This document shows, in pieces, positions 50,288 through 59,960 of a stretch of DNA of 64,000 nucleotides. This DNA comes from Neoehrlichia mikurensis (GTDB taxonomy: Bacteria > Pseudomonadota > Alphaproteobacteria > Rickettsiales > Anaplasmataceae), in contig NZ_CP066557.1 of the NCBI RefSeq assembly GCF_019186785.1, positions 372,001-436,000 on the forward strand. The letters run 5' to 3'. The notes under the pieces were generated by a model that had not been told where the DNA came from, ran no database searches, and was given only the letters and a program-made list of their open reading frames with translations. Within the stretch, counting starts at the first letter, position 1. The number at the start of each line of letters is the position of its first letter. The position numbers and the translations under genes are program-made.

Positions 50288-50652
50288 AGGAAAATTATAT
50301 AATTAATTGCTTGATTCTCATTAAAGTTTTTTTTAAAACCACCTATAAGATTTTGTAATATGTCATTGTAAATAAAGTATATTATCAATAAAAAAATTTA
50401 CATAAATTATAACCTCCATAAAGGAGATCAAAGCCTGCAAAATATATATTAAAACACTTATGATTCTTATTTTATATAAATGCTACATTGTATAAATAAA
50501 TATGGTTATATAAATAACACCTTCATATACGTAACATCTACATGCAATAAGCTAATAATAACAACCATATTTTTGTTGATATTAAACATATAATTAACTT
50601 TTTAAAATTAAAACTAAAATAAAATTGATTTTTACTATTTGTACACCTGTAT
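50288..50652. other. AT-rich spacer between ispD and the tandem repeat
   Basis: No gene is seen. It includes AAGGAGATC at 50421-50429, which is a good binding site sequence but has no usable frame after it. Confidence 0.4.
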
Positions 50653-50836
50653 AAGCAAAAATTTAATCAAGATAAATTATAGAGTAAAAAGAAGTTTTGT
50701 ATCTACATATAATTTATTGTACAGTAATAATAAATATCAAAATTAAGCAAAAATTTAATCAAGATAAATTATAGAGTAAAAAGAAGTTTTGTATCTACAT
50801 ATAATTTATTGTACAGTAATAATAAATATCAAAATT
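50653..50836. repeat. Perfect 92-bp tandem repeat upstream of ispF
   Basis: Two identical adjacent copies, 50653-50744 and 50745-50836, end 24 bases before the ispF start codon. I compared them base by base and saw no difference. Because the repeat lies in the upstream region, copy number could change promoter spacing. Confidence 0.97.
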
Positions 50837-50860
50837 ATTCTAACTCTTTAATAAAAACCT

Positions 50861-51370
50861 ATGTTTAATAACAAACCTCTTTTTAGAGTAGGAATTGGAT
50901 ACGACGTTCATCAATTAATTAACACAGATAACAAAGAACAATTCATTACTATATGTGGAATAAAAATACCTCATAATAAAAAAATAAAGGCACATTCAGA
51001 CGGAGACTTAGGAATACATGCATTAACAGATGCTATTCTAGGATGCGTAGGATGTGGAAGTATAGGACAGCACTTTCCAGATACAGATCTAAAATTTCAT
51101 AAAATAGATTCTAGCATATTTTTATTAGAAGCACAAAAAAAAGCCAAGGAAAAAGGATATACTATTTCAAATATAGACATAATTATTATTTGCCAACAAC
51201 CAAAAATTATGCCTTATTCACTACAAATGCAACAATACTTAACAGACTTACTACAATTAGATTTCAATATGGTCAATATAAAAGCAGTTACAACTGAAAA
51301 ACTAGGTTTTATAGGAAAAGAACAAGGTATCGCTGCACAAGCTATTGTTGGATGCTCATTAATTATATAG
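50861..51370 (+). CDS. ispF: 2-C-methyl-D-erythritol 2,4-cyclodiphosphate synthase
   Basis: IspF forms the cyclic diphosphate of the MEP pathway. The 169-residue protein carries the metal site in RVGIGYDVHQL near residues 9-19 (Asp and His), HSDGDLGIHALTDAILG near 45-61 with the third ligand His, and the tail text VNIKAVTTEKLGFIGKEQGIAAQAI. Length and motifs are standard. In many alphaproteobacteria ispD and ispF are fused; here they are separate, as in other Ehrlichia by family knowledge. The upstream region is a perfect 92-bp duplication. Confidence 0.96.
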   Translation: MFNNKPLFRVGIGYDVHQLINTDNKEQFITICGIKIPHNKKIKAHSDGDLGIHALTDAILGCVGCGSIGQHFPDTDLKFHKIDSSIFLLEAQKKAKEKGYTISNIDIIIICQQPKIMPYSLQMQQYLTDLLQLDFNMVNIKAVTTEKLGFIGKEQGIAAQAIVGCSLII

Positions 51371-51433
51371 ATTATAGTATCATTACATATCAATTAATGA
51401 TAAAATAACTCTTTTAACATGATTCACATAAAT

Positions 51434-52525
51434 ATGGGATTAAATTGTGGTATCGTTGGATTACCCAACGTTGGCAAATCAACATTATTTAATGCACTTA
51501 CACAAACCATGTTAGCTGAAGTTGCTAATTATCCTTTTTGTACAATAGAACCAAATATAGGCAAAGCAATAATATATGACAATAGACTAAAAACCTTAGC
51601 TTCTATTGCACAATCTCGAAAAACTATATTCAATCAAATTGAATTTGTAGATATCGCTGGTTTAATTAGTGGTGCTAGTAATGGTGAAGGATTGGGAAAT
51701 AAGTTTTTAGGGCATATTAGAGAAGTTGATGCTATTGTTCATGTATTAAGATGCTTTCAAGATAATAATATTACTCATGTACATAAAACTATAGATCCTA
51801 TCCATGATGCAGAAATTGTTGAAATAGAATTAATATTAGCTGATATCGAAACTCTCAAACGCCGGTTACCAACTATCGAAAAAACCGTTAAATCAAATAA
51901 AGAATCACAAAAAAAATTGAATATTATATTAGAAGTACTAAAAGTTTTAGAAACCGGACAACCAGCAAGAAATATAACAAACGTTGACTATCATACACTA
52001 CAACAATTACAATTAATTACCACAAAACCCATCATGTATGTTTGTAATGTTGAAGATACAAATGTAGCACATGGTAACAACTTTTCAGAACAAGTTAAAT
52101 CAATAGCCGAAAAAAATCATAATCAAGTTTGTTGTATATCAGCAAAACTCGAAAATGAAATATTAACACTTGATAATGAAGAAGATAGGCAAGTTTTTCT
52201 TTCTGAGTTTGGTCTTAAAGAATCTTGCATACACACTATAACAAAAAGTATTTATACATTACTTAATATGATTACTTTTTTTACTGTTGGCCCTAAAGAA
52301 GCAAGAGCATGGCCTATTAAAAGATTTACAACAGCCGATAAAGCAGCAAGTGTTATCCATACTGATTTTGAAAAAGGATTTATCAAAGCAGAAACTATAA
52401 GCTTTCACGATTATGTCCAATATAATGGCACCATAGGATGTAGAGAAGCAGGAAAAGTAAGATTGGAAGGCAAAGAATACATAGTACAAGACGGAGATGT
52501 AATACATTTTAGAGTTAATAAATAA
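51434..52525 (+). CDS. ychF: Redox-regulated ATPase YchF (Obg family)
   Basis: YchF is an Obg-family ATPase that binds ribosomes and is linked to stress response. From ATG 51434 it has 363 residues, the usual length. The P-loop GIVGLPNVGKSTLFNAL is near residues 6-22, the switch text FVDIAGLISGASNGEGLGNKFLGHIREVDAIVHVLRCF near 67-104, and the TGS domain near the C-terminus (HDYVQYNGTIGCREAGKVRLEGKEYIVQDGDVIHFRVNK). NVED replaces the NKxD motif, as is normal for YchF and its ATP preference. An ATG 15 bases earlier is possible but gives a non-standard start. Confidence 0.96.
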   Translation: MGLNCGIVGLPNVGKSTLFNALTQTMLAEVANYPFCTIEPNIGKAIIYDNRLKTLASIAQSRKTIFNQIEFVDIAGLISGASNGEGLGNKFLGHIREVDAIVHVLRCFQDNNITHVHKTIDPIHDAEIVEIELILADIETLKRRLPTIEKTVKSNKESQKKLNIILEVLKVLETGQPARNITNVDYHTLQQLQLITTKPIMYVCNVEDTNVAHGNNFSEQVKSIAEKNHNQVCCISAKLENEILTLDNEEDRQVFLSEFGLKESCIHTITKSIYTLLNMITFFTVGPKEARAWPIKRFTTADKAASVIHTDFEKGFIKAETISFHDYVQYNGTIGCREAGKVRLEGKEYIVQDGDVIHFRVNK

Positions 52526-53606
52526 GCTCTATACATATTAAAACAGTTGCCATTATAAATTATATGTTATATCGCTATGTATCACGCTTTTAATGCTACA
52601 TATATTCATATATGTGCAAAATTTGTATGCAAAAAAATAACCCCCAAAATAATGTTATTGTTTTTTAATTAAAAGATAAAAAAATCTTATATCATATTTT
52701 AATTTTTAAATTTTCTTCTAATTAGTAAATCACATTTCTTTTACAATTTTGTATTTATGTAAACTATCAAGCACATTCAAAACGAAAATATTAAAAAATT
52801 TCTCAATCAAACTTTATAATAGAATTCTACATCACTACATAGTAACAATTACAGCACACACATTCACAAAAGAATAATTACTAAGTAAGACATAGAATTC
52901 CAATAAGTCATAATAATAAACTGTTTATTGAAAATTTTTTAAAAACTTGATATAAAAAATTTTTCATTTACCATAAAAATTAAATAAACATTCGTATAAA
53001 AAATATTTTCTTTTATTAATAAAAAAATACAATATTTCTCAGTTATAGGAGGTATATTTAGTAATTTAATACAATGTTTATGCAAAAAATTAAATAATAA
53101 AAAATGTTAAATTTTGATAATACATTAACTTCAACACAATATTAAATGTAACAATAATGACTATAACTCTCTTTAACATAAACTTATAACACTTTATCAT
53201 ATAAATGACCGCACCACCACCTAAGTATTAATAATTTTAATACTATTAATATTTTCAAGAACACTATCAACATAATCACATACTATCCCCCACCCTTTAA
53301 GGCAAACAATTCAATATGGTTAGTTATTCACTATTAAACAATTAATGCTGATGTTACTTTTTATAGAAATATTCTAATAAGTAAAACTCATAATATAAAA
53401 AAACTAATATTTTTCACATTTACCAAAATAAGACCCTCAACTAAAAAGTTGAAACATTTTATTGTATTTACTAATCAATAATTAATCAGTTCAATACTTA
53501 AAATTACATTCCGTTAATAAATAATTTGCACATAAAATATTGATCAGATTTCATATCAATAATTTTATCTATTTAAGTATAATAATAAATAACAATACAT
53601 CATCCT
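52526..53606. other. 1.1-kb AT-rich spacer between convergent ychF and tldD
   Basis: A weak terminator candidate for ychF lies at 52631-52666: AATAAC/GTTATT, one mismatch, A-T pairs and TTTTTT. A 6-bp hairpin TCAACT-AAAA-AGTTGA is near 53437. Otherwise no gene or RNA is seen. Confidence 0.45.
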
Positions 53607-55037
53607 TTACACCTCTGTACCACCAACTGTAATTAAATCTATTTTTACTGTAGGCTGGCCCACACCTACAGGAATATCTTGCCCATTTTTAGAACAAGTC
53701 CCTACCCCAGGATCTAGCTTTAAGTCATTGCCAACCATTGATACTTTTGTTAAAACATCAGGACCACTCCCTATTAATGTTGCCCCTTTCACAGGATAAG
53801 TTATTTTACCATTTTCTATCAAATAACTTTCTGACGCTGAAAAAACAAACTGACCTGATGTTATATCAACCTGTCCCCCACCAAAGTTTACAGCATAAAG
53901 ACCTTTTGTCACACTAGCAATAATCTCATCTGCATCATAATTACCTGAAAGCATATAAGTATTTGTCATACGAGGCATAATTACGCTTTGATAATTTTGT
54001 CTTCTACCATTACCTGTGGAAGTAGTACCCATAAGTTTGGCATTCATATTATCTTGCATATACGACAACAAAATACCATCTTCTATCAATACATTATATC
54101 TTGATGGATTACCTTCATCATCTATATTAATAGAACCTCTAAGCTTTTCTATTGTACCATTATCAACCACCGTAATACCCTTAGCTGCAACTTGTTTTCC
54201 TATGGAATTAGAAAAAGCTGACACTTTTTTACGATTAAAGTCGCCCTCTAATCCATGTCCTACTGCTTCATGTAACAAAACACCTGGAAACCCAGGTCCT
54301 AATACTACAACCATTTCACCAGCAGGAGAAGGAATCGCTTCTAAATTTACTAAAGATTGGCGTAATGCCTCATCAGCAACTTCTTTCCATTTTTTCTCTA
54401 TAACAAAATCAATACAGCTTGATCTTCCTCCATGTCCAGCACTGCCATATTCCTTTCTATTATCTTTCTCTAAAAGCACAAAAACATTAAACCTAACAAG
54501 CGGTCTTATATCACTAACTCTATAGCCATCTTGTCTTATTATCTGCACAACTTGCCATTGTGTACTAATAGAAGCTTTTACCTGTTTTACATATTGATTT
54601 TTACCACGTAAATAAGCATCAACACTTTGCAAAACTGTCACTTTATCATCAAAAGACATTTCATCAATAGGATTTACATTAGAATACAACATTAAACTAG
54701 GTTTCTTTAAAATGACTCTATTATTACCTGTACTATTAAACCCCATGGAATTTACTATATCTGCTGCTTTCTTAATTTCTACTTCACTAATTTCAGAAGA
54801 ACATACAAAAGAAGTAATGCTATCATAAAAAGATCTAAGCCCAAATCCTTTACGAACATTAAAGTCAGCATTTTTTATAATACCATTTTCAATACTTACA
54901 GTTTCTGATTGACATAACTCTAAAAATAATTCACCACCATCTGATTTATGTAAAGCATTTTTTACAATGTCACAAATATTACTTAAATTTACTGAATAAG
55001 AATCAAATAATATATTATCTACATCTAACATTTCCAT
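53607..55037 (-). CDS. tldD: Metalloprotease TldD
   Basis: TldD works with TldE/PmbA as a heterodimeric zinc protease that clears small peptides and processes some natural products. The 476-residue protein has the family text GFGLRSFYDSITSFVCSSE near 64-82, GRSSCIDFV, and the metal motif LLHEAVGHGLEGDFNRKK near residue 252-269 (HExxxH). SGNYDADEIIASVTKGLYAVNFGGGQVDITSGQFVFSASESYLIENG near 365-411 is also typical. The partner pmbA is not in this window. The first ATG gives the expected length. Confidence 0.95.
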   Translation of the reverse strand: MEMLDVDNILFDSYSVNLSNICDIVKNALHKSDGGELFLELCQSETVSIENGIIKNADFNVRKGFGLRSFYDSITSFVCSSEISEVEIKKAADIVNSMGFNSTGNNRVILKKPSLMLYSNVNPIDEMSFDDKVTVLQSVDAYLRGKNQYVKQVKASISTQWQVVQIIRQDGYRVSDIRPLVRFNVFVLLEKDNRKEYGSAGHGGRSSCIDFVIEKKWKEVADEALRQSLVNLEAIPSPAGEMVVVLGPGFPGVLLHEAVGHGLEGDFNRKKVSAFSNSIGKQVAAKGITVVDNGTIEKLRGSINIDDEGNPSRYNVLIEDGILLSYMQDNMNAKLMGTTSTGNGRRQNYQSVIMPRMTNTYMLSGNYDADEIIASVTKGLYAVNFGGGQVDITSGQFVFSASESYLIENGKITYPVKGATLIGSGPDVLTKVSMVGNDLKLDPGVGTCSKNGQDIPVGVGQPTVKIDLITVGGTEV

Positions 55038-55278
55038 TTTATACTCTTTTACTTTATACTTAATAAGTATACTAGGTGCTTTTCAACAATCAATTATTAT
55101 AATAACCACTTTTAATAAGTATTAATCAAGGAATTGGTATACAAATTCGCTTTGGATGCTAGAAATCTTATGCGATTATGAAATTTTTATCTGAATATAC
55201 GTTAAAAAAGAATGAATTTATTTACTAAACGTAAAAAATAGATTACTATATTTACTATATGTTAATTAAAATATCACC

Positions 55279-57234
55279 ATGTTAAAAACAATTCACTACT
55301 CTGGTGAGTGTACCACTACAAAAGATTTTCTTGAAAAGAACAATTTTATAATAAACATAACATCAATAATACAAAATATATACCCTATAAATCAGGATAA
55401 TATAAATATTAAAATAGAACATTATAGCCACTATGATCAATCCTTAATGATTACACTTCATATGTATAATCATCTAAATAATAGCACATGTATTAACACA
55501 TCATATGCGCAACAAGAATATCACAATTATATTATATCAGAAAAGATCAACGACCTTTTTAATTTGTACATTATACCAGTATTTATATTACCAAATATAT
55601 ATGTTACTAATGCAGTAAATAATTCTAGTAATACAAAAATATCCGATATATTATCTAAGATCACAACAACACTACATTATGTAGGTGATATCGTAGATAG
55701 CAAAGAAAATAATGTACCTACTGATCAAATAATAACTTGTATTAAACAAAAATCTATAGGCATCATTGATAATACGTACATCACATTAGCTAATATTTCC
55801 GTTAGTCAACTTCTTGGTTGTAATATATCCCTAAATGATAACACAGCTTTTTCATGCATAATCAAAATAAATCCATCATTAATACTAAATGCTGCTAATT
55901 ATGTGCAAAAATATAATATAGACTATATAACATACAACTTGCAATTAAATCAAATATTAAAGGCATATAATAAAATTATATCTGATACTTATCTATACAC
56001 AAAAACATATAATACGGCACTTACATTGTACAGAAATATTATTTTACCGCATCAAATCAATACATGTATAATGACAGACATAAAAAATACAAATATCCCA
56101 CAAATAGTCACACAACAACAATACCAATCAAATGTAACATTTCATGAATTAGATATCAAACATCTTCAGTCTCTTCCTCCTATATTATATTTTGCATTAC
56201 GCAGTAAAAATATCAAACCTCATAAGCATAATTATACCATAATACCTACAAAAGCAGCATATGAAGTAAATGCAGATGCAGATTTACTTAATAATCTTAT
56301 ACAATATATAGATTTCTTAACAAAAAATCACTTACCGCATTATACAATAAAATTTAAAATTTTATCATCAGGTTATAAATTTAAACTTTCTAACAATGCA
56401 GACCTCAAAACATTTATTAATAACGCTTATAAAAAAAGTCTTGCACAACATAAAATGATCAATATATTAGAGCTAATGGATTCTTCTAGCTTCATAATAA
56501 CAGTTATGAAGAATGCTGTAGCTTGTAGCACAAAATTACAAAGTGCATCCTATAAAACTAATAATACTCTACCAACAACATCACAACAATCAAATGATGG
56601 CTCTATAACACAGCTAACACCAACTAACAATTATTACAAAAAAATCTTTTCAATAACCAATATATACAAGGTATTATATAGAATGAAAATCTCTACATTT
56701 ACACAATCACAACCCATAGACACTTTATCAATATCGCAACAATTAGATCTCATTGATAGAGAACAATGTGCATTAGGTAATATTGTTCATACGTCACACA
56801 ATACTAATAATCCAATATACACAAAACAAGAAACATACCATCTTCATGAGAAACAAGAAAACACTCCACATAGAGATCATAATATGAGCGCTAGTGAAGA
56901 GACTTTAATAACACGCTCACAATCTATAACTGACAAAAAAAATATAAAAAAACATACCATTATAACTATTGCTTTCATATCTTCAGTTGTGTTAGCAAAC
57001 ATTTTATATTATAGCTATATCAGTACCCATTATATTACTAATATTACACATAGAAAGTCTGCTGATATAATTTTTGCAATAGGATCATTATTTCTTATAT
57101 TATTTACAATTTGCGCACAACTAGCAGTAAATTACAAAAAACAATATTTAAATCAAGAATATGATTTTTTCCAAAATCACCTTACAGATGTAAGTACTTC
57201 AGCACCTCATTATCCCATTTTTGAAGTGCTATAA
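55279..57234 (+). CDS. Hypothetical protein with two C-terminal membrane segments
   Basis: A 651-residue protein with no family that I recognise. Residues 1-480 look soluble, rich in Asn, Ile, Thr and Ser, with mixed helix and strand. Residues about 480-555 are polar and His/Asn-rich. Two membrane segments follow, at about 561-582 (IITIAFISSVVLANILYYSYI) and 595-617 (ADIIFAIGSLFLILFTICAQLAV), leaving a 35-residue tail. There is no N-terminal signal. Large proteins with a paired hydrophobic hairpin at the C-terminus resemble inclusion-membrane or tail-anchored effectors in intracellular bacteria, but this is analogy only. No array leader element precedes it. A poly-C tract lies downstream. Confidence 0.65.
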   Translation: MLKTIHYSGECTTTKDFLEKNNFIINITSIIQNIYPINQDNINIKIEHYSHYDQSLMITLHMYNHLNNSTCINTSYAQQEYHNYIISEKINDLFNLYIIPVFILPNIYVTNAVNNSSNTKISDILSKITTTLHYVGDIVDSKENNVPTDQIITCIKQKSIGIIDNTYITLANISVSQLLGCNISLNDNTAFSCIIKINPSLILNAANYVQKYNIDYITYNLQLNQILKAYNKIISDTYLYTKTYNTALTLYRNIILPHQINTCIMTDIKNTNIPQIVTQQQYQSNVTFHELDIKHLQSLPPILYFALRSKNIKPHKHNYTIIPTKAAYEVNADADLLNNLIQYIDFLTKNHLPHYTIKFKILSSGYKFKLSNNADLKTFINNAYKKSLAQHKMINILELMDSSSFIITVMKNAVACSTKLQSASYKTNNTLPTTSQQSNDGSITQLTPTNNYYKKIFSITNIYKVLYRMKISTFTQSQPIDTLSISQQLDLIDREQCALGNIVHTSHNTNNPIYTKQETYHLHEKQENTPHRDHNMSASEETLITRSQSITDKKNIKKHTIITIAFISSVVLANILYYSYISTHYITNITHRKSADIIFAIGSLFLILFTICAQLAVNYKKQYLNQEYDFFQNHLTDVSTSAPHYPIFEVL

Positions 57235-57761
57235 TTTTTTTTAACTTCAACAAACAAATATATAGAACAACATTATCCATATTACCACAAGCTGACCATT
57301 ACCTTAATATTTCATTCAGTAATAGGTATTCCCCCCCCCCTTAGTATATCTATTAAAGGCAACATAAGACCCCCCAACACTCTACAAATACAACACATAC
57401 ATTACTAATTATCTGAATTAGAGCCTACATACATTAATCATAGTACACATAATTATAATACTGGCGGCAGCAAAATACTTATTATCCTTTTGCTCTATAG
57501 AATTATCTAGTTAAGTAAAATATTTACAGCTATTCTTTTTCATTTATTGTTTCAAAATTTACACCCATGCAACTACCTAATACAAAAAATATTATTTGAT
57601 GCTACACAACTTTAAAAAAGCCTTATTACTTTTTTTTTACATAACAAATATATATTTCTAAGAATTAAACATTAGTAACTTATGAGGATAACTATCCTTA
57701 AATATACTTGCAATATAAATTTTTTCTTATAAAATAGCCGTCAGTAAACTCTAGGGAATAC
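57235..57761. other. Spacer upstream of pdhB containing poly-C tracts
   Basis: A run of ten C lies at 57331-57340 and a run of six C at 57370-57375, striking in such AT-rich DNA. No gene is seen; the tracts are about 400 bases upstream of pdhB and 100 bases after the 651-residue gene. Confidence 0.7.
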
Positions 57762-58769
57762 ATGAATACTATCACTGTAAGAGAAGCACTATGTAGTGCA
57801 ATTGAAGAAGAAATGGAGCATGATAGCACTGTATTTGTAATGGGAGAAGAAGTAGGCGAATATCAAGGCGCATATAAGGTTACTCAAAACTTATTGCAAA
57901 AGTTTGGACCAGACAGAGTCATAGATACTCCAATTACTGAACATGGCTTTGCAGGATTAGGGGTAGGAGCAGCGTTTGCTGGATTAAAACCTATAATAGA
58001 GTTTATGACTTTTAATTTTGCTATGCAGGCAATTGATCAAATTATAAACTCTGCTGCAAAGACCTACTACATGTCTGGTGGGGTGCTAAATTGTCCTATT
58101 GTTTTTCGGGGGCCTAATGGTGCTGCTGCAGGTGTTGGAGCTCAGCATTCTCAATGTTATGCTTCCTGGTATGCACATATCCCAGGACTAAAAGTAGTAT
58201 CACCTTATTTCGCAGCAGATTGTAAGGGTCTATTAAAATCTGCAATCAGAGATCCAAATCCTGTAATATTTCTAGAGAATGAAATTGCATATGGACATCA
58301 GCATCAAGTTTCAAGTGAAGTACTTCAAAAAAATTATTTCACTGAAATAGGTAAGGCCTCTGTTATTAAACAAGGAAATGATATTACTATTATATCATTT
58401 TCTTTACAAATTAAAAATGCATTAGATGCAGCAGAGTTATTACATGAAAAAGGCATAAGCACAGAAGTAATAGACTTAAGAACTTTACGTCCACTTGATA
58501 TCAATACAATATTAAATTCTGTTAAAAAAACTAACAAAATTATTACTGTAGAAGAGGGATGGCCATTTGCAGGCATTGGAGCTGAAATTGCAGCATTAAT
58601 AATGGAATATGCTTTTGACGATCTAGATGCCCCTGTGTTAAGAATTACTGGGAAAGATGTTCCATTGCCATATGCTGAAAATTTAGAACGGCTTGCATTA
58701 CCGCAAGTACATGATATAGTTGAGGCAGCACTTACCCTATGTACTCGCAATTATGCAACAATACCTTAA
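57762..58769 (+). CDS. pdhB: Pyruvate dehydrogenase E1 component subunit beta
   Basis: PdhB forms the alpha2beta2 E1 enzyme that decarboxylates pyruvate to feed acetyl groups to the E2 lipoyl domains. The 335-residue protein has the standard opening [38 protein letters not shown], then [27 protein letters not shown] near 65-91, [17 protein letters not shown] near 114-130 and [17 protein letters not shown] near 267-283. A good AGGG site lies before the ATG. The alpha subunit and E2/E3 genes are not here, which agrees with the scattered pdh genes of Rickettsiales. It complements maeB, which supplies pyruvate. Confidence 0.96.
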   Translation: MNTITVREALCSAIEEEMEHDSTVFVMGEEVGEYQGAYKVTQNLLQKFGPDRVIDTPITEHGFAGLGVGAAFAGLKPIIEFMTFNFAMQAIDQIINSAAKTYYMSGGVLNCPIVFRGPNGAAAGVGAQHSQCYASWYAHIPGLKVVSPYFAADCKGLLKSAIRDPNPVIFLENEIAYGHQHQVSSEVLQKNYFTEIGKASVIKQGNDITIISFSLQIKNALDAAELLHEKGISTEVIDLRTLRPLDINTILNSVKKTNKIITVEEGWPFAGIGAEIAALIMEYAFDDLDAPVLRITGKDVPLPYAENLERLALPQVHDIVEAALTLCTRNYATIP

Positions 58770-58877
58770 CGGCCTATAATAAATCAAATATTTGAATAAT
58801 ATAGCATAATTCCTTTAACATTTAATAGTATATAGCTTATAATACTATTGAACCCTATCATGTATAAAAGGTACTCA

Positions 58878-59240
58878 ATGTATGAAATAATTCTTTATAT
58901 ATCGCAATATCATCATTGGATAGAAGCCTTTCATATTATATCAGTAATCATGTGGATATCTGGAATGTTATATCTACCACGACTTTATGTTTATCATACT
59001 AATGTACCTCCTCATTCTAATCGTAGTAAAATGCTAAAATTAATGGAACGCAGATTATTAAAAATCATTGTTAATCCTGCAATGATCTGTAGTATATTCT
59101 TTGGGGTAGTACTTGCAATTGTAACAGAAGCGTATTCTACAACATGGTTCGCAATTAAAATTACTTTTGTAACGTTAATATTAATAATTCATATGATGCT
59201 TGCTAATGATTACAAAAACATGCTTTATATTTTAAAATAA
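58878..59240 (+). CDS. hemJ: HemJ-like protoporphyrinogen oxidase, C-terminally truncated
   Basis: HemJ is the membrane protoporphyrinogen IX oxidase of heme synthesis in bacteria without HemG/HemY. The 120 residues from ATG 58878 (AAAGG 7 bases upstream) carry the family opening with the conserved His: WIEAFHIISVIMWISGMLYLPRLYVYH at about 15-41, then the second and third membrane segments. The usual protein is about 140-145 residues and ends with a fourth helix after an INEVPT motif. Here the frame stops after NMLYILK. In another frame, 59222-59266 reads ALYFKIINETITLF then TAG, close to that missing motif. This looks like a frameshift with further decay, so the gene may be non-functional, or the short form still works. 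Confidence 0.8.
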   Translation: MYEIILYISQYHHWIEAFHIISVIMWISGMLYLPRLYVYHTNVPPHSNRSKMLKLMERRLLKIIVNPAMICSIFFGVVLAIVTEAYSTTWFAIKITFVTLILIIHMMLANDYKNMLYILK

Positions 59241-59383
59241 TAAACGAAACTATAACATTATTTTAGTAGTACTAATAATTATAATAGTTGAGCCTTTTAG
59301 CTAAGTACGTACTACAAAAATCATTTGACTTTATAATCTTCTACATCCTACAATAAGGTAGAATTGTTTTTTAGAGAAAACTT

Positions 59384-59956
59384 ATGGTTGCATTAAGTAC
59401 TCCTAGTGTAGATTTACAGTTTGCTGCAAAGGATTTTTCCTTAAAATCTACAGATGGTCAATTTTATGACTTAAATAAATGCCATAAGGGAAATGCCTTG
59501 TTGGTTATGTTTATTTGCAATCATTGTCCTTATGTAAAAGCTATTATTAATAGACTAGTACAGGATGTTACAAAATTAATAGATCATCATGACGTTAAAG
59601 CTGTAGCCATAATGCCAAACGATTTTATATCGTACCCAGAAGATTCTTATAATAATATGGTGACATTTGCTAAAGAAAATAATTTTTCTTTTCCATATCT
59701 AATCGATGAAACTCAATCAGTTGCAAAAAGTTATGGTGCTGTTTGTACTCCTGATTTTTTTGGGTTTAATAGTCAGCTCAAGTTATGCTATAGAGGAAGA
59801 TTTGATACTCCTAATATCAATAATGTAGCAGAATATTCTGAGAAAAGCAGTGAGTTATTTGAGGCTATGAAGTTTATTGCTAAAACTGGTAAAGCACCTC
59901 AACATCAAAAACCGAGTATTGGGTGTTCAATAAAGTGGTATTCGTTTAATAAATAA
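59384..59956 (+). CDS. Thioredoxin-family (redoxin-domain) protein
   Basis: A 190-residue cytoplasmic protein of the AhpC-TSA/redoxin superfamily. It opens FAAKDFSLKSTDGQFYDLNK and carries MFICNHCPYVKAIINRL near residues 43-59, with a CNHC pair where the peroxidatic or redox Cys normally lies. YGAVCTPDFFGFNSQLKLCYRGRFD near 117-141 is the other conserved block, with the cis-Pro. This is the NHCPYVK subgroup of thioredoxin-like proteins, whose physiological substrate is not established. It ends 4 bases before the antiporter gene, so the two are an operon. Confidence 0.88.
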   Translation: MVALSTPSVDLQFAAKDFSLKSTDGQFYDLNKCHKGNALLVMFICNHCPYVKAIINRLVQDVTKLIDHHDVKAVAIMPNDFISYPEDSYNNMVTFAKENNFSFPYLIDETQSVAKSYGAVCTPDFFGFNSQLKLCYRGRFDTPNINNVAEYSEKSSELFEAMKFIAKTGKAPQHQKPSIGCSIKWYSFNK

Positions 59957-59960
59957 GCAT

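Noticed and set aside
50653..50836. Tandem copies as a CRISPR array
   Set aside because: There are only two adjacent copies without spacers, and no cas genes are present.
54016..54525. 169-codon plus-strand frame
   Set aside because: It is opposite the tldD coding region, including its metal motif.
58334..58750. 138-codon minus-strand frame
   Set aside because: It is antisense to pdhB and has no recognisable content.
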